Shown one piece after another: positions 1 to 10,527 of a stretch of 64,000 bases of DNA. Origin of the DNA: Thermothielavioides terrestris NRRL 8126 (Eukaryota; Ascomycota; Sordariomycetes; Sordariales; Chaetomiaceae); assembly GCF_000226115.1 (NCBI RefSeq), contig NC_016458.1:4932001-4996000 (forward strand), given 5' to 3'. Every line of letters begins with the position of its first letter. Position 1 is the first letter of the stretch. The notes beneath the pieces were generated by a model, which did no database searches, was not told the origin of the DNA, and saw nothing but the letters and a program-made list of their open reading frames with translations. The position numbers and the translations under genes are program-made.

Positions 1-839
1 TCCGATGAATAGGAGCCAGTAATCCGTATGCGGTAACATCAGGCAGTGCTGGAAACCACGGCCCCGCAACGGCGGCTGGCAGGGCACTCACTCGGTGCTT
101 GAAACATAGGTCTCCAGGACCCAGCTGCGCCGCCCGCGAGTTGGGCCCGGCCATGGCCGCGTCCATCACCATCTCATCCAGATTTCAGCAACGCCGGCCC
201 GTCGTTGGGTGCCGAATTGCATCCGCAGAAGCCGGTAGCACTTTGCGGCGCTACGATGAGACCGGCCGTCTTTTTTGAAGCCATCTTCTATCTGCAGGCA
301 TCACCAGGGCCTGGCTCATGAAATTCCAGAAGCAGCACAATATGCATGAGCCAGAGGCAGACATGGCGCCGGCCGGCTCTATCCCGCCGTTCTTTTACGC
401 GGAGCAACATCAATGCTCTCCATACCTGCAGTGCAAATGTTAGCGGAAGAAGCATCAATGCTGATCACCTGTTGGTCGTCTTGGAGCCAACAACCAATTC
501 CAACTCCGGGTCGGGGTCCGGGCCCGGGCCCCGGGCTGCTGCCACCTCCCCCCGACCAGCCTGGCCGGCGATCACGATGGTAGAGGCTTTGAGATCCAAA
601 CCTGGATTTCCGGGTTTGCCAATCACACAGAATATCCCGCCCGGAGCCCGCCGACTCTAGAATTTTGATGTCCGCTCGCTCTCCCAACTCAGGAGTTCGA
701 GGGTTTACACCGCTTGCCGCTGGTCTGTTGGGTTTACCTCGTATCTGCCTTCGTAAGTTTGCTGCATTTACGTTGCCAGCTGCTCCTGTCGTTGCGGTTC
801 GTACGGTTTCGTTGGTCAAGCGGACCGCGGGCGTCCACC
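1..839. other. No gene recognised
   Basis: Open frames occur on both strands here, but none has a convincing start, codon pattern or recognisable domain. The GC-rich palindrome-like stretch around 515-540 is low-complexity. It may contain the promoter and 5' UTR of the gene starting at 840. Confidence 0.5.
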
Positions 840-2008
840 ATGCCCTCTTACATGTCGGTCGGGCGAACCCATCGCTCCCACGGCCCCGTAGACAGACACA
901 CTCTCGCCAACCGGCTGTCCAAGTCCGAGCGCGGCAAGCCACGGATGGGCTTGGTGAAATCACAACAGTGGAAGCGGCTGCCAATTGAGGGGCTGTATCA
1001 GGTCGTCATCTCTGAGGTGCTCGACGACGGCCGCGTACTCCCTCTGGAGCGCGGGAGAGGAAAGGCGTTCGCCGTCACGACTGTCCTCGACCTTGGCCTG
1101 AGGATGCTGGAGAGCCCTCGTGGTCGTGCTGGTATGTGGTTACACCTCCCTTGCCGTCCAGTTCACATCGACTCGGCTGACACCTGCTGCTAGCTCTGGA
1201 GAGCCTAGCACGCAAGGCGATATGCGTCTGGCGAGAAAGACCACTCCCAGGCCCTGTCTACGAGCCGTCCAGTGTGGACGTGCCAGCCGCCGTCGAAGAG
1301 TTTCTCCGTTGCGTGCGCTGCTGTTTCCCCCTCGTAAAGCTGGACGACCGGAACGGCTTCTGCCGCGAAGAGGACAACAACAGGATGTCGCACTCTTGGG
1401 TCGACGATTATTCGACCGTGGAGCAGCTCAGCTTCAACCCCAAGGCCGCCGCTGTGCTACACCTGAACTGGCAGGTGAGTGGCTCAATACGCGCTGTCTA
1501 CCTACCTGCCTTGTGTCCGCGTTGCTTAACACAGCCACAGCTCATGGAAAAGCTTTACTGGGCTAGGCTCAAAGCCGACGTAGCCCGCCGTCAACGCCGC
1601 GACGACCAGCACATAGCCGATACAGTGCGTTTCCACCGCCTCCAGTTCCATCTCGCCGCCATGGTGACACACCATCTGTGCCACCTCTTCGTCAACTTCC
1701 TCCGGAAATTCGAGGACCTGGCGCACGAGGTCGCCGACGCCGACCTGATGCGCCTTGTAAGACGCTATGACCCGGGCGCCGAGTTCGAGGTCGACTTCTT
1801 TGGCGGCCGCCCCAAGCTGTTCATCGACTACCGCGGCCCGCGCGAGGAGAGCTACCCAGGGCAAAGCTACGTGATCAAGCGGGGGCCCAACGGGAGCAGG
1901 GTGGCAGCTGTTGTCCCGCAGTGCAAGATTGAGAGCTATCTTCAAGGTGGTAGGTGTCCGGACAGGGAAAGGGATTCCTGGTCGTGGATGATGCTGATCT
2001 CAGGCTAG
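840..2008 (+). CDS. Unrecognised spliced protein, about 346 aa
   Basis: I do not recognise the family. Three exons are supported: 840-1131, 1194-1474 and 1541-2008. Intron 1 (62 bp) has a GTATGT donor, a CTGAC branch-like site and TAG acceptor. Intron 2 (66 bp) runs from GTGAGT to CAG with a CTTAAC branch-like site. The summed exons are 1041 nt, a multiple of three, and the splice at 1131/1194 joins two frames exactly. The ATG at 840 has a good context (CCACCATG). The protein is basic at its N-terminus and has a cysteine cluster near residue 160 (RCVRCC). There are no signal peptide or membrane segments. The 3' end is uncertain: the adjacent frame stays open to 2280, so another intron around 1901-1953 could replace the last residues and extend the protein. 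Confidence 0.6.
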
Positions 2009-2503
2009 ATTTCTCTTTGCCCCTTTTGACCGAGGTGGAAGGAGACCTCTCCCCCATGCAGCGGTACCAGGAAGTTAAGCGTCTCCACGGCCTTTCGAAG
2101 CATGAGAGTTGTCCGTGGAGAGAAGGCCAGGCAGGCACGCGGCGGCGGCTTGCCGAGGTTGGCCCCCCCAGCGGCCAGCTGTGTAGCGTGCCGTGGGACA
2201 TCGAGGGGGCCGAATACCAAAGAATGAAAAAGGCGTGCTTCGACCCGGCCATTAGCTTTGTTGACCTGGGCGGCTTTTAGTTTGGTACAGACGTCGTTAT
2301 GAAACGATTGGCTGGCCGTGGAGTGCGGAGGAATGGACAGCACCGCCTGCAATAGGAGATACCCAGGGAGCTGAAGGCCTTGATTATGCCTTCTTCCCCA
2401 GTATTCCAATAAGCTCAGGTTTCCCATGCTCCCAGAAGATATATCTGACCCATTCCCACCTGCACACAACTTAGCCAAGCAGATTGTGCAACGCCGAAGG
2501 CTA
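2009..2503. other. Space between convergent genes
   Basis: This lies between the plus-strand gene ending at 2008 and the minus-strand pseudogene. A plus-strand frame is open from 1954 to 2280 and could be an alternative last exon of the upstream gene. Otherwise I see nothing. Confidence 0.4.
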
Positions 2504-3374
2504 CTAATCTTTACCCTGTCTCGGCTCCTCCTCCTCCTCCGCCTCCGCCTCCCCGAAATAAAACACCATCCGGAACTCAAACAGATCCTCAAACTTACAA
2601 ATCTCCGGCCAGCCCAGCTCAAACTCCCCCGGCAGCTCCGCCGCCTCTAGCACGCCCCGCAGCTCCTCTCCTGCTCGGCACTCAAGAACCGCAACAGATA
2701 CCCCAGACCGACATGCAGCCCGTACTCGGCAGGGTCGGGATGCCGAATCCCCATCGCCGCCACCAGGCGATCCCTCAACCTGCGCACCCGCCTCTCCTCC
2801 GCAGGCGTCGCCCCCCCTCGACCGCGACCCCGATGCCGACCTCGAGCGGGCTGAACCACCCGACCACGCGCAACCGATACGGCGGCGCGCCGTCCCCATC
2901 CTCACCGTCCTTCTGACGCAAGCTAAACCCCCTCAACCGCGCCTCCAAAAAGAAAGCCATGCACTCATCCACCTCGACATCCCGCGCCAGGCCACACGGC
3001 CAGTACACCCCCTCGCCGCCGCCGCCGCCGCGGACCCGGTCACAGACCAGATCCGAGAAGTGTCACGTGCCAACTCGCCGGCGGGAGCAGTGCGTGCAGC
3101 CCCGTCAGGCGTGGCTGCTGCTGGTGCTGCTGCCGCTGCTGCTGGTGTCGGTGCTCCTGTGGCTGGAGCGTGGCAGCGGCCAGGAGGGCGTGCAGGGGCT
3201 CGAGGGCCACGCGCAGCCGGCAGGCGCTGGCCGGGGGGCAGGTGGCTGAGGATAGTGTTACATGCGAAGGGCTGGACGGTGACGGAGGGGCAAAACTTGC
3301 TCGGGACGCCGAGGGGTAGCGGGGAGGCGAGGGAGGGGGTTGAGGTAAGTTGGGTAGGGGGAGGGTTTGGTCAT
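2504..3374 (-). pseudogene. DUF1868-like 2H phosphodiesterase, frameshifted
   Basis: Read on the minus strand, the pieces in order resemble a fungal DUF1868 (2H-phosphodiesterase) protein. They are an N-terminus MTKPSPYPTYLNPLPR, then VTVQPFACNTILSHLPP, then LHALLPPASWHVTLL (first HxT motif), then VCDRVR...ARDVEVDECMAFF, then DPAEYGLHVGLGYLLRFL (second histidine motif), then a tail ELGWPEICKFEDLFEF ending at the stop at 2504. The pieces lie in different frames. Breaks fall at about 3233-3238 (a G6 run on the plus strand), 3055-3064, 2811-2817 (a C7 run) and 2665-2672, and there may be another near 3330. No intron-like sequence joins them. The second motif reads HVGL, without the Ser/Thr expected after the histidine. 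Known for the family: 2H proteins hydrolyse or ligate nucleotide 2',3'-phosphates. Family assignment is from memory. The breaks could also be consensus errors, since two sit in homopolymers. Confidence 0.6.
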
Positions 3375-4598
3375 GGTGTTGTTTCTTGCAGGTTCTGTTT
3401 CTTTGCTCAGGGAGGGAGAGCGTAGCTTTGGAGGGGAATAGCTGGGAAGGGGCAGCTGGGATGTCGGGCTTGGTCGGAGGGACGGTCGTGTTGACTAGCG
3501 GAGATGAGAGACGAAAGGGGATGGTGGTTAGGGATAGCCAGCGCTGGGCACGGGCGATTCTCCGGCAAAGCAAAGCTGTGCGACTTCGGTGTCACTCAGC
3601 GCGGAGTTAATGCTCGTACCACGCGCTTCGAGGACAACCGGGATGGGCGGCGTCGCCGATGCAGAGTGATTGGTTCATGCAACCAAACCTCCCAAGAGTC
3701 TCTCGTGCACCCGCTTGCGACGAAAAGCGCCACACTCGTGAGCTCGACAGCGAGGCTGAGGACTGGGCAACCGGGCCTGAAGATGGTCGTCTCGAGCAGT
3801 CCACAAAGCCTCCGTCGGGCATTCTTGTATGCTGCGAGATCCATTGGCTGTCACGTCGCCATCCGACTTACAGCCTTGGGCCGGGCCACAACAATGCCTT
3901 GCCGCATGCAAGAGGGCCCGTTACAGAATATGCGCCCATCTCCACCATTTCAACCCGCATTTCGAGCCGGGATCCCCGAGGCTGGCGGACCCCTTGCGGC
4001 GAAGCTACTTGTGAGATTCGGAATCCGGGGTGCTGGGTCGGCGCTCCCAATCACGTCGCGCGTTGTAGCCGCCGGCCACCAACGCAGCCGGCGCGACAAG
4101 TCGATGCCCGGTGCAACTCAAGGTGCGCTAATGTCCGCAAAAGGCAATTCACCACGCAAACTGCCGCGCATCTCCGATATTGAAGAACGTAATATGATAT
4201 TTGACCCCCGTTCGGAGTGGCCGAGACAGGAGAACCCCGCGCTTAAGGACGCCAACAAGCGCGCTGCGCGCTTAACATCGACTCTTGCAACATGCATTGG
4301 CTCGGCTTCTGGCCATGCGGGTGGAAGTGGGTGCGTGTGCCCAGTTAGCCCAAGGGGTAGCAGTAGGCCTTGGAGAAAGCCTTGGGTCCAAAACTGGCGG
4401 CCGAGGTGCTGCCGACTAGGGCGATCTCATCCTGGAGCTTTAAGAGATATAAACCGAGTCGAACACCGTCGGGAGTTGGGGTTGTGTGTAGACGTTGATA
4501 GTTTGAGCGTCTCATTACTGACTCCCGAGTCTTTGCCCATCTGTGTCCAATTCTTGCTCGCCTTATCCCTGCGTTGTAGCGCGTCGTCTCCATTAGCC
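3375..4598. other. No gene recognised
   Basis: A 380-codon open frame crosses this stretch but has no family resemblance, and its end is better explained by the spliced gene starting at 4599. It is probably the promoter and 5' region of the flanking genes. A TATA-like GATATAAA lies near 4445-4453, about 150 bp before the ATG at 4599. Confidence 0.4.
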
Positions 4599-6008
4599 AT
4601 GTCCAACGTCAGCGAAGGAGTGAGTGCTTTTCAAGAGCTTCAATGATCGAGGCTGATGTGGCACAGTCATTCATGCCCGACAGCAGCGGGAGCCCATCGT
4701 TTGGAAGATCGCTCCCCATCTTGGGCCGGCCGAGCGATCTACCTAAATCCCAGAGCAGTGTCGCAGTGAACTTGTCCGGCTCCTCCGTAGGAAGAGGCTC
4801 GGTTCCATGGCCGTCAGCAGCGCATTTCTCGTTTGCTGGAGATTCGCAGTCGATCGTCAACACCGGTTCGCAGTCCCTGCCGACAACACCGCCTCCGGGT
4901 CCGGACTATGCGCCGAGTAGCCAACTCATCGATGGCGTGGGGTGCCTCTTCCCCACCACGCTGCCGTCGAGGGCATCGTCTATCACGATTGCAACGGGAA
5001 GCCAAAGCACGACAAGTATGCCGACTGTGGCCCCTGGTGTGCTGCAAAGTGATGGCGCCGTTGCGGTGGAGGACGACGAGCTCAGCACGCCACACCTTGA
5101 TGCAGCGTCGTTTGAAACCCCAATGTGGCCCACTCTGCTTGAAGCAAGCATGTTTCGGCCTGTTCCTCCATTGACGCCCGGCCTCACTCCAAGCCGCAAG
5201 CGTGCCTTGAGTCCTCCGTCTGCTCCTCGTCGACCGAAAAGAGCGAGAGCGGACACACAACAAAGGCACGAGTGTCGGGTCTATGAGCAGTACCTAGGGG
5301 AGGATGTGCAAGCGGGTTCCCACGACGAAGCATTCCGGAATGCAAGGCAACTCACCCTCAACCTAATTGAGACGACAAGTTATCCCGTCAACAACCCGGA
5401 AGGGAGTCAAGATGCTTGCAGCGGGCTTCGATCCTCGGGTCTCACAACGCCTCGGTCACTTCGAAGCGAGCCTCAGTTCGATGAACCTCCGGATGGTATG
5501 CTCCGTGGTGGCTGGTCTGCTGATGTGCGGATACACCTGACTGATCGAAATTCTAGGCAATTCCTTCCTAGGCCCCGGGACGAGCCAGCCAGCCAGTGCC
5601 GGTGGTTTTACGGAGCGGGCCACTAAGCCTCGCTATTCCGTTGAGTTTGAGTGTTATTCGGAAGACGAAATCGAAGAACAGTTGGCAAACCTTCTGGCCG
5701 CGTACCGGGGGTTCTACCTGGAGCCTGACGAGGCAGAGCCACCAAGACCGCGAGACCCCGACGCAGCGCGAAGGAGCCGGCACATCTTCAAATCGACCTT
5801 CAGGGACCAGCTCAACTCAGCCGAGGACGAAGAATTCCTCTTGCAGGAGGAGGAGGAAGATGTCCTGGACGTCTTCATGACATGGGTCCGCGCGAGGCAG
5901 ATACCGTCTGGCGTCCGCAAGGATACCTTCGAGAGCTTGTCCGAGTGTCTGGAGCACGTAGCCAACTGGAAGCTCGAGACCGCGCCTTTCACCAAGCGAA
6001 TACTGTGA
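4599..6008 (+). CDS. Unrecognised nuclear-type protein, about 433 aa
   Basis: I do not recognise the family. Exons are 4599-4619 (seven codons, MSNVSEG), 4667-5495 and 5557-6008. Intron 1 is short (47 bp, GTGAGT...CAG). Intron 2 is 61 bp with GTATGC, a CTGACTGAT branch region and TAG. Total coding length is 1302 nt and the frame is restored at both joins. The protein has a Ser/Thr/Pro-rich N-terminal half and a basic patch (KRALSPP...RRPKRARAD, about residues 185-205) that looks like a nuclear localisation signal. A better-ordered, acidic C-terminal domain runs from about residue 300 to the end, with SVEFECYSEDEIEEQLANLL and a Glu-rich run (LLQEEEEDVLDVF). Function is unknown. Nuclear location is inference from the basic patch. 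Confidence 0.65.
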
Positions 6009-6892
6009 GCAAAGACCGAGCAGACATGTCCTCCCCGGACGGCAGCTAACAGCAGCAGCTTGTCGGTCACCACTCGTCTCGGCTCACTTGTCACCGCACA
6101 GTTGCCAGTTGGTGGGCTCGACTGTATCGATGAGCGGGATCTGGATAACATGCACGACGTGTTTGAGGAGATGGCGCAGCTCGATCTTGCCTGAACAGGG
6201 GGGACATGCTTGACGGAAGCAGCGGCTGGGGATGGGACGAGAAGGGCGGAGAAGCAGCTGATCGAGGATAGAAACGTTGGTGAATCTCATTAACGAACTG
6301 TAGACAGGAAATTGGAATAAATTGTCGCCGGTGGTTTGAGAATATGAATTATGTGCGCTGTGAGACTTGACACCGCTCGTCCGTTCTATGGAGAAGCCAG
6401 AGCTTCAGTTTGCGATGTTACTCCGGGATTACCCGGAGCGCCAGGAGCCGTCGGAAACAAAAGAAGAAAGAAAGAGGGGGGAAATGAAAGAATAAACAAC
6501 AGGAATGAAATAGAGAAGAAAGAAAGAATGAAGGAAGGAAAGAATTCTTGTGAGCCAGCAAGCAACCGAGTACTGCGAAAGATGGGGTGTTGTTCTCCGG
6601 GGCTTGTTGGAGCTGTTGCACGCCTGTAGCACTTCCGTTTTGAATGTTGCCAGGTGGAGTTGCTCGGGAGGCTTTGGGTGAGCAAAATTCTATCCGCCCG
6701 CTGATTGGCCGTTGCTGAGCTCGAGACCCGCCGTCCGCTCCAACCAAAGGCCGACCAGCCCTTCTCGACAATTTTCCTCACGTCGGCTCCCCAAACTTCC
6801 ATCAACCACTCGTCTCAATCTCCCCTCCCGCAATTGCAAGCCGCTTGCAATTGCCTTTCCTCGACCCAAGAGGCGCCACATCCCTCTCCAAG
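6009..6892. other. Intergenic, atp1 upstream region
   Basis: No gene is seen. It contains a purine-rich stretch at 6460-6545 (GAAAGAAGAAAG-type repeats) and the atp1 promoter and 5' UTR. Confidence 0.5.
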
Positions 6893-9702
6893 ATGTTCAG
6901 GAACGCCCTCCGACAGAGCACTCGCGCCGTCGGCGCCCTCTCTGCCACGAGCAGAGTCGCCGCAGTGAGTGCACCTCCGCCCGCCCGACCGATCCTGATC
7001 CCCCAATGCCATCGACCGTTGCTTCGAGCCCATCTCAATCGGCCCTGCACACGCTTGTGAAGCTCAATTGAGCTTGGTGCCGGCAACGCCTGGTCTTTTG
7101 GCGAGCACCGGGAGCGCGGGGCGGGAGCTGCTCCAATTTTGCCTTCGCATTTGGCGCGTCCTCGGGCTTCGGCTTGGCTAACTGGTCCGACAGCGAAATG
7201 CCGCACCCGCCGTCTCTGCCATCCAAGCCCGCACCTACGCCGATGCCAAGGCCTCCCCGACCGAGGTCTCGTCCATTCTCGAGCAGAGAATCCGCGGCGT
7301 CCAGGAGGAGGCCGGCCTTGCCGAGACCGGCCGTGTCCTGTCTGTCGGGTACGTGTTGCGACTTTAGGAATCTTGGCGAAGGGCAACAACACTTGAACCT
7401 GATGGCGTAGCGCGGGTATCAATGCGCGGCCGGGTGCTAGTGGGGTTACTTGTCGAGACGGCGATGGCGATGCATGGCGATTGCGGAAGTGCGGTGCTGA
7501 CTGCGGATGATACTAGTGATGGTATCGCCCGTGTGCACGGTATGGCCAACGTCCAGGCCGAGGAGCTTGTCGAGTAGGTCGCGCCCGCCCTTGCGCTGCT
7601 TCCGCAACTGGAGTTAACCCGCCGTAGGTTTGCCTCCGGTGTCAAGGGCATGTGCATGAACCTCGAGGCCGGCCAGGTTGGTGTCGTGCTTTTCGGTTCC
7701 GACCGTCTCGTCAAGGAGGGCGAGACTGTCAAGCGTACCGGCGAAATCGTGAGTCTACCGACTGCAGCGGTCCGCCGAGCCTGTGTATCTAACTCCGCCA
7801 GGTCGATGTCCCGGTCGGTCCTGAGCTTCTCGGCCGTGTTGTTGATGCCCTCGGCAACCCCATCGATGGCAAGGGTCCCATCAACACCAAGGAGAAGCGC
7901 CGTGCGCAGCTCAAGGCCCCCGGCATTCTCCCCCGCCGTTCCGTCAACCAGCCCGTGCAGACCGGTCTCAAGTCTGTCGACGCCATGGTGCCCATCGGTC
8001 GTGGTCAGCGTGAGCTGATCATTGGTGACCGTCAAACCGGCAAGACTGCCGTCGCTCTGGACGCCATACTCAACCAGAAGCGGTGGAACAACGGCACCGA
8101 CGAGAGCAAGAAGCTCTACTGCATCTACGTCGCTGTCGGCCAGAAGCGTTCTACCGTCGCCCAGCTCGTCAAGACTCTCGAGGAGAACGACGCCATGAAG
8201 TACTCGATCGTTGTCGCCGCCACCGCCTCAGAGGCTGCTCCTCTGCAGTACATTGCTCCTTTCACTGGTACAGTCTTTCCCTTCCTTGTGTCTTTTTTCT
8301 TTTCTTTTTCTTTTTTCTTTTTTTGTCTTTTTTTCTTTTCTTTTTTTTCTTTTTTTGTCTTTTTTCTTTTCTTTTTCTTTTTCTTTTTTCTTTTTCTTTC
8401 TTTTTTTTTTCACAACCATCCTGTCCTGCTCCTACTCATGTGTCGCACCTTTTTGTCGCACCTTTTTCTGGCAGGACAAGATGGCGGAGCAAAAGTGGGG
8501 TCGGACAATCCACCACGACGAACCGACGCCACGAGTCGAGGACAGAACTTCTGTCACTCTTTCGCTTTACCACATATTCGGCCATATCTTCATCTCGTTG
8601 CTAACTCTTGCTAACTCTTACTCTCATATAGGCGCGTACGTTACCGTTACACCCGAGCTTTTGCCGGTTATGGTTTCGGGTGGCTCTTTGTTGCTCCCGA
8701 GACCACCCCCCTGTTCCCCAGTTGCTCCCTATGTCTCGATTCAAGAAAAGGAAAGCTAACTTGCGTTGTTTTACCATGAAAGTTCAATCGGGGAGTGGTT
8801 CAGTCAGTTTTTCCCTCGCCGGATTCTTTCCGGAACTCGTGAAAACGGGACGAAAATAGCTGACATCGTTGGCAGGGGACAACGGCAAGCACTCGCTGGT
8901 CATCTACGACGATCTGTCCAAGCAGGCCGTGGCCTACCGTCAGATGTCACTGCTGCTGCGTCGTCCCCCCGGACGTGAGGCCTACCCCGGTGACGTCTTC
9001 TACCTCCACTCTCGTCTGCTCGAGCGTGCCGCCAAGATGAACGACAAGCACGGCGGCGGCTCCATGACTGCCCTCCCCATCATTGAGACCCAGGGTGGTG
9101 ATGTGTCTGCCTACATTCCCACCAACGTTATTTCCATCACGGACGGCCAGATCTTCCTGGAGTCTGAGCTCTTCTACAAGGGTGTCCGCCCGGCCATCAA
9201 CGTCGGTCTGTCCGTGTCGCGTGTCGGTTCCGCCGCCCAGCTCAAGGCCATGAAGCAAGTCGCCGGCTCCCTGAAGCTCTTCTTGGCTCAGTACCGTGAG
9301 GTCGCTGCCTTCGCCCAGTTCGGCTCGGATCTCGATGCCGCCACCAAGCAGACCCTCGCCCGTGGTGAGCGGGTAAGTTTCCTCCCTTCGGCTGCCCATC
9401 GAGAAAAGGTGACGGATGCTGACTCTGACTGCCTGCAGTTGACCGAGCTTCTCAAGCAGAAGCAGTACTCGCCCATGGCCGTCAACGAGATGGTTCCCCT
9501 TATCTTCGCCGGTGTCAACGGCTACCTCGACTCGGTCCCCGTCAACAAGATCCTCCAGTGGGAGGCTGACTTCCTTGCCCACCTCAAGACCAACGAGGCC
9601 GACCTGATGGCTACGATTGACAAGGAGGGTGCCATCAGCAAGGAGCTCGAGGCCAGGTTGAGGGAGATCATCCAGAACTTCACCAAGAGCTTCCTGGGTT
9701 AA
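6893..9702 (+). CDS. atp1: Mitochondrial F1Fo ATP synthase alpha subunit
   Basis: Alpha subunit of the F1 headpiece, which holds the non-catalytic nucleotide sites of mitochondrial ATP synthase. Exons: 6893-6964, 7194-7348, 7517-7573, 7628-7748, 7802-8267, 8632-8635, 8783-8802, 8876-9372 and 9439-9702, summing to 1656 nt and 551 aa, the usual family length. The N-terminus ([20 protein letters not shown]) is an Arg/Ser-rich mitochondrial presequence. The Walker A motif GDRQTGKT lies at about residues 210-217. Other hallmarks are [30 protein letters not shown] and [19 protein letters not shown]. The 4-nt exon GCGC at 8632 is required: without it the frame breaks, and with it the protein reads FTGASIGEWFRDNGKHS, matching the conserved family sequence. 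Intron 5 (8268-8631) contains a T/C-rich tract. The identity is certain and the splice model very likely. Confidence 0.96.
8280..8411 (+). repeat. TTTTC-type pyrimidine microsatellite in atp1 intron 5
   Basis: About 130 bp of TTTTCTTTTC-like low-complexity sequence with almost no purines lies inside the 364-bp intron that precedes the 4-nt exon. It is followed by two copies of the branch-site sequence GCTAACTCTT at 8599-8620. Confidence 0.9.
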
Positions 9703-10527
9703 TTTGCACGTAATTTAAAGCGCTCCCGAGGATCGACGGGGGGTTAGCCGACGATAAAGACGGAGGATGTCCATATCGCATCGGGGCCGTGTGTTTCTAG
9801 AGCAGGGGGGTTTCCGTCTTTCGTGTGCTGGATGAGCAAGGACGCGCGCGGAGGGGAGTGTTCTCCCGTCAAATCCATTGTAAAATAGAGCGAAGACTCA
9901 ATCAAGCACTCGATTCCTTTTGTCCTCGAAAGTTGAGGGTTTCTGAAGGCTGGGTGCCGTCCGAGCCGGAGAGTTGCGTCGGGTCTGGCCGTTGCTGCGG
10001 GTGAGTGGGGCCCGGCCGAGTAACGATTCCGGATGGGAACAGCGGCTGGTGACATCACGGGCCTTGTCTCCCTTCTTTTCATGTGCGATCCAGGCACGTA
10101 AACCGAGCTTGAGTACTCATTGATTTGGACTCCTCGGTCCGCAGCTCGCTATTGCCCTCTCCTAGGCACCTTTTAAACGCTGATAAGCGTATGTGTTTCG
10201 CCTGCCCTACTTGGTCGAGCTTCTCACAGGTAAGCATCCGCATCCCCCGCCCGCATTCCAGCGTGATGTCGAGTTCAACCTCTGGATCCAACTCGAGTCA
10301 ACACCTCTCGGTTCACCCCGTCAACCCACCCAAACATCTGGCAGTCCCCCAGAAGGGCCCCTCTTTGTCATTTGTGATTGCTGATCAGGCGCCGGCTAGT
10401 ACCTTCTTAGTTCTCTCTATCAAAAGGTAGTCCCGTTCCTCATACAACACCGGGATATCCCTCTTTGCTCTCTAGCTACTCGACTGCTCGCCAGCCTGCC
10501 AGCCAGCCCACCTCATCTTTCCGGCTC
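9703..10527. other. Intergenic, no gene seen
   Basis: 3' flank of atp1 and upstream region of the NAD(P)HX dehydratase gene. No coding sequence or RNA gene was recognised. Confidence 0.5.

Noticed and set aside
3504..4646. 380-codon plus-strand frame
   Set aside because: No family resemblance or internal pattern; its 3' end overlaps the better-supported spliced gene starting at 4599 in another frame.
8947..9582. 211-codon minus-strand frame within atp1
   Set aside because: Antisense shadow of the conserved ATP synthase exon.
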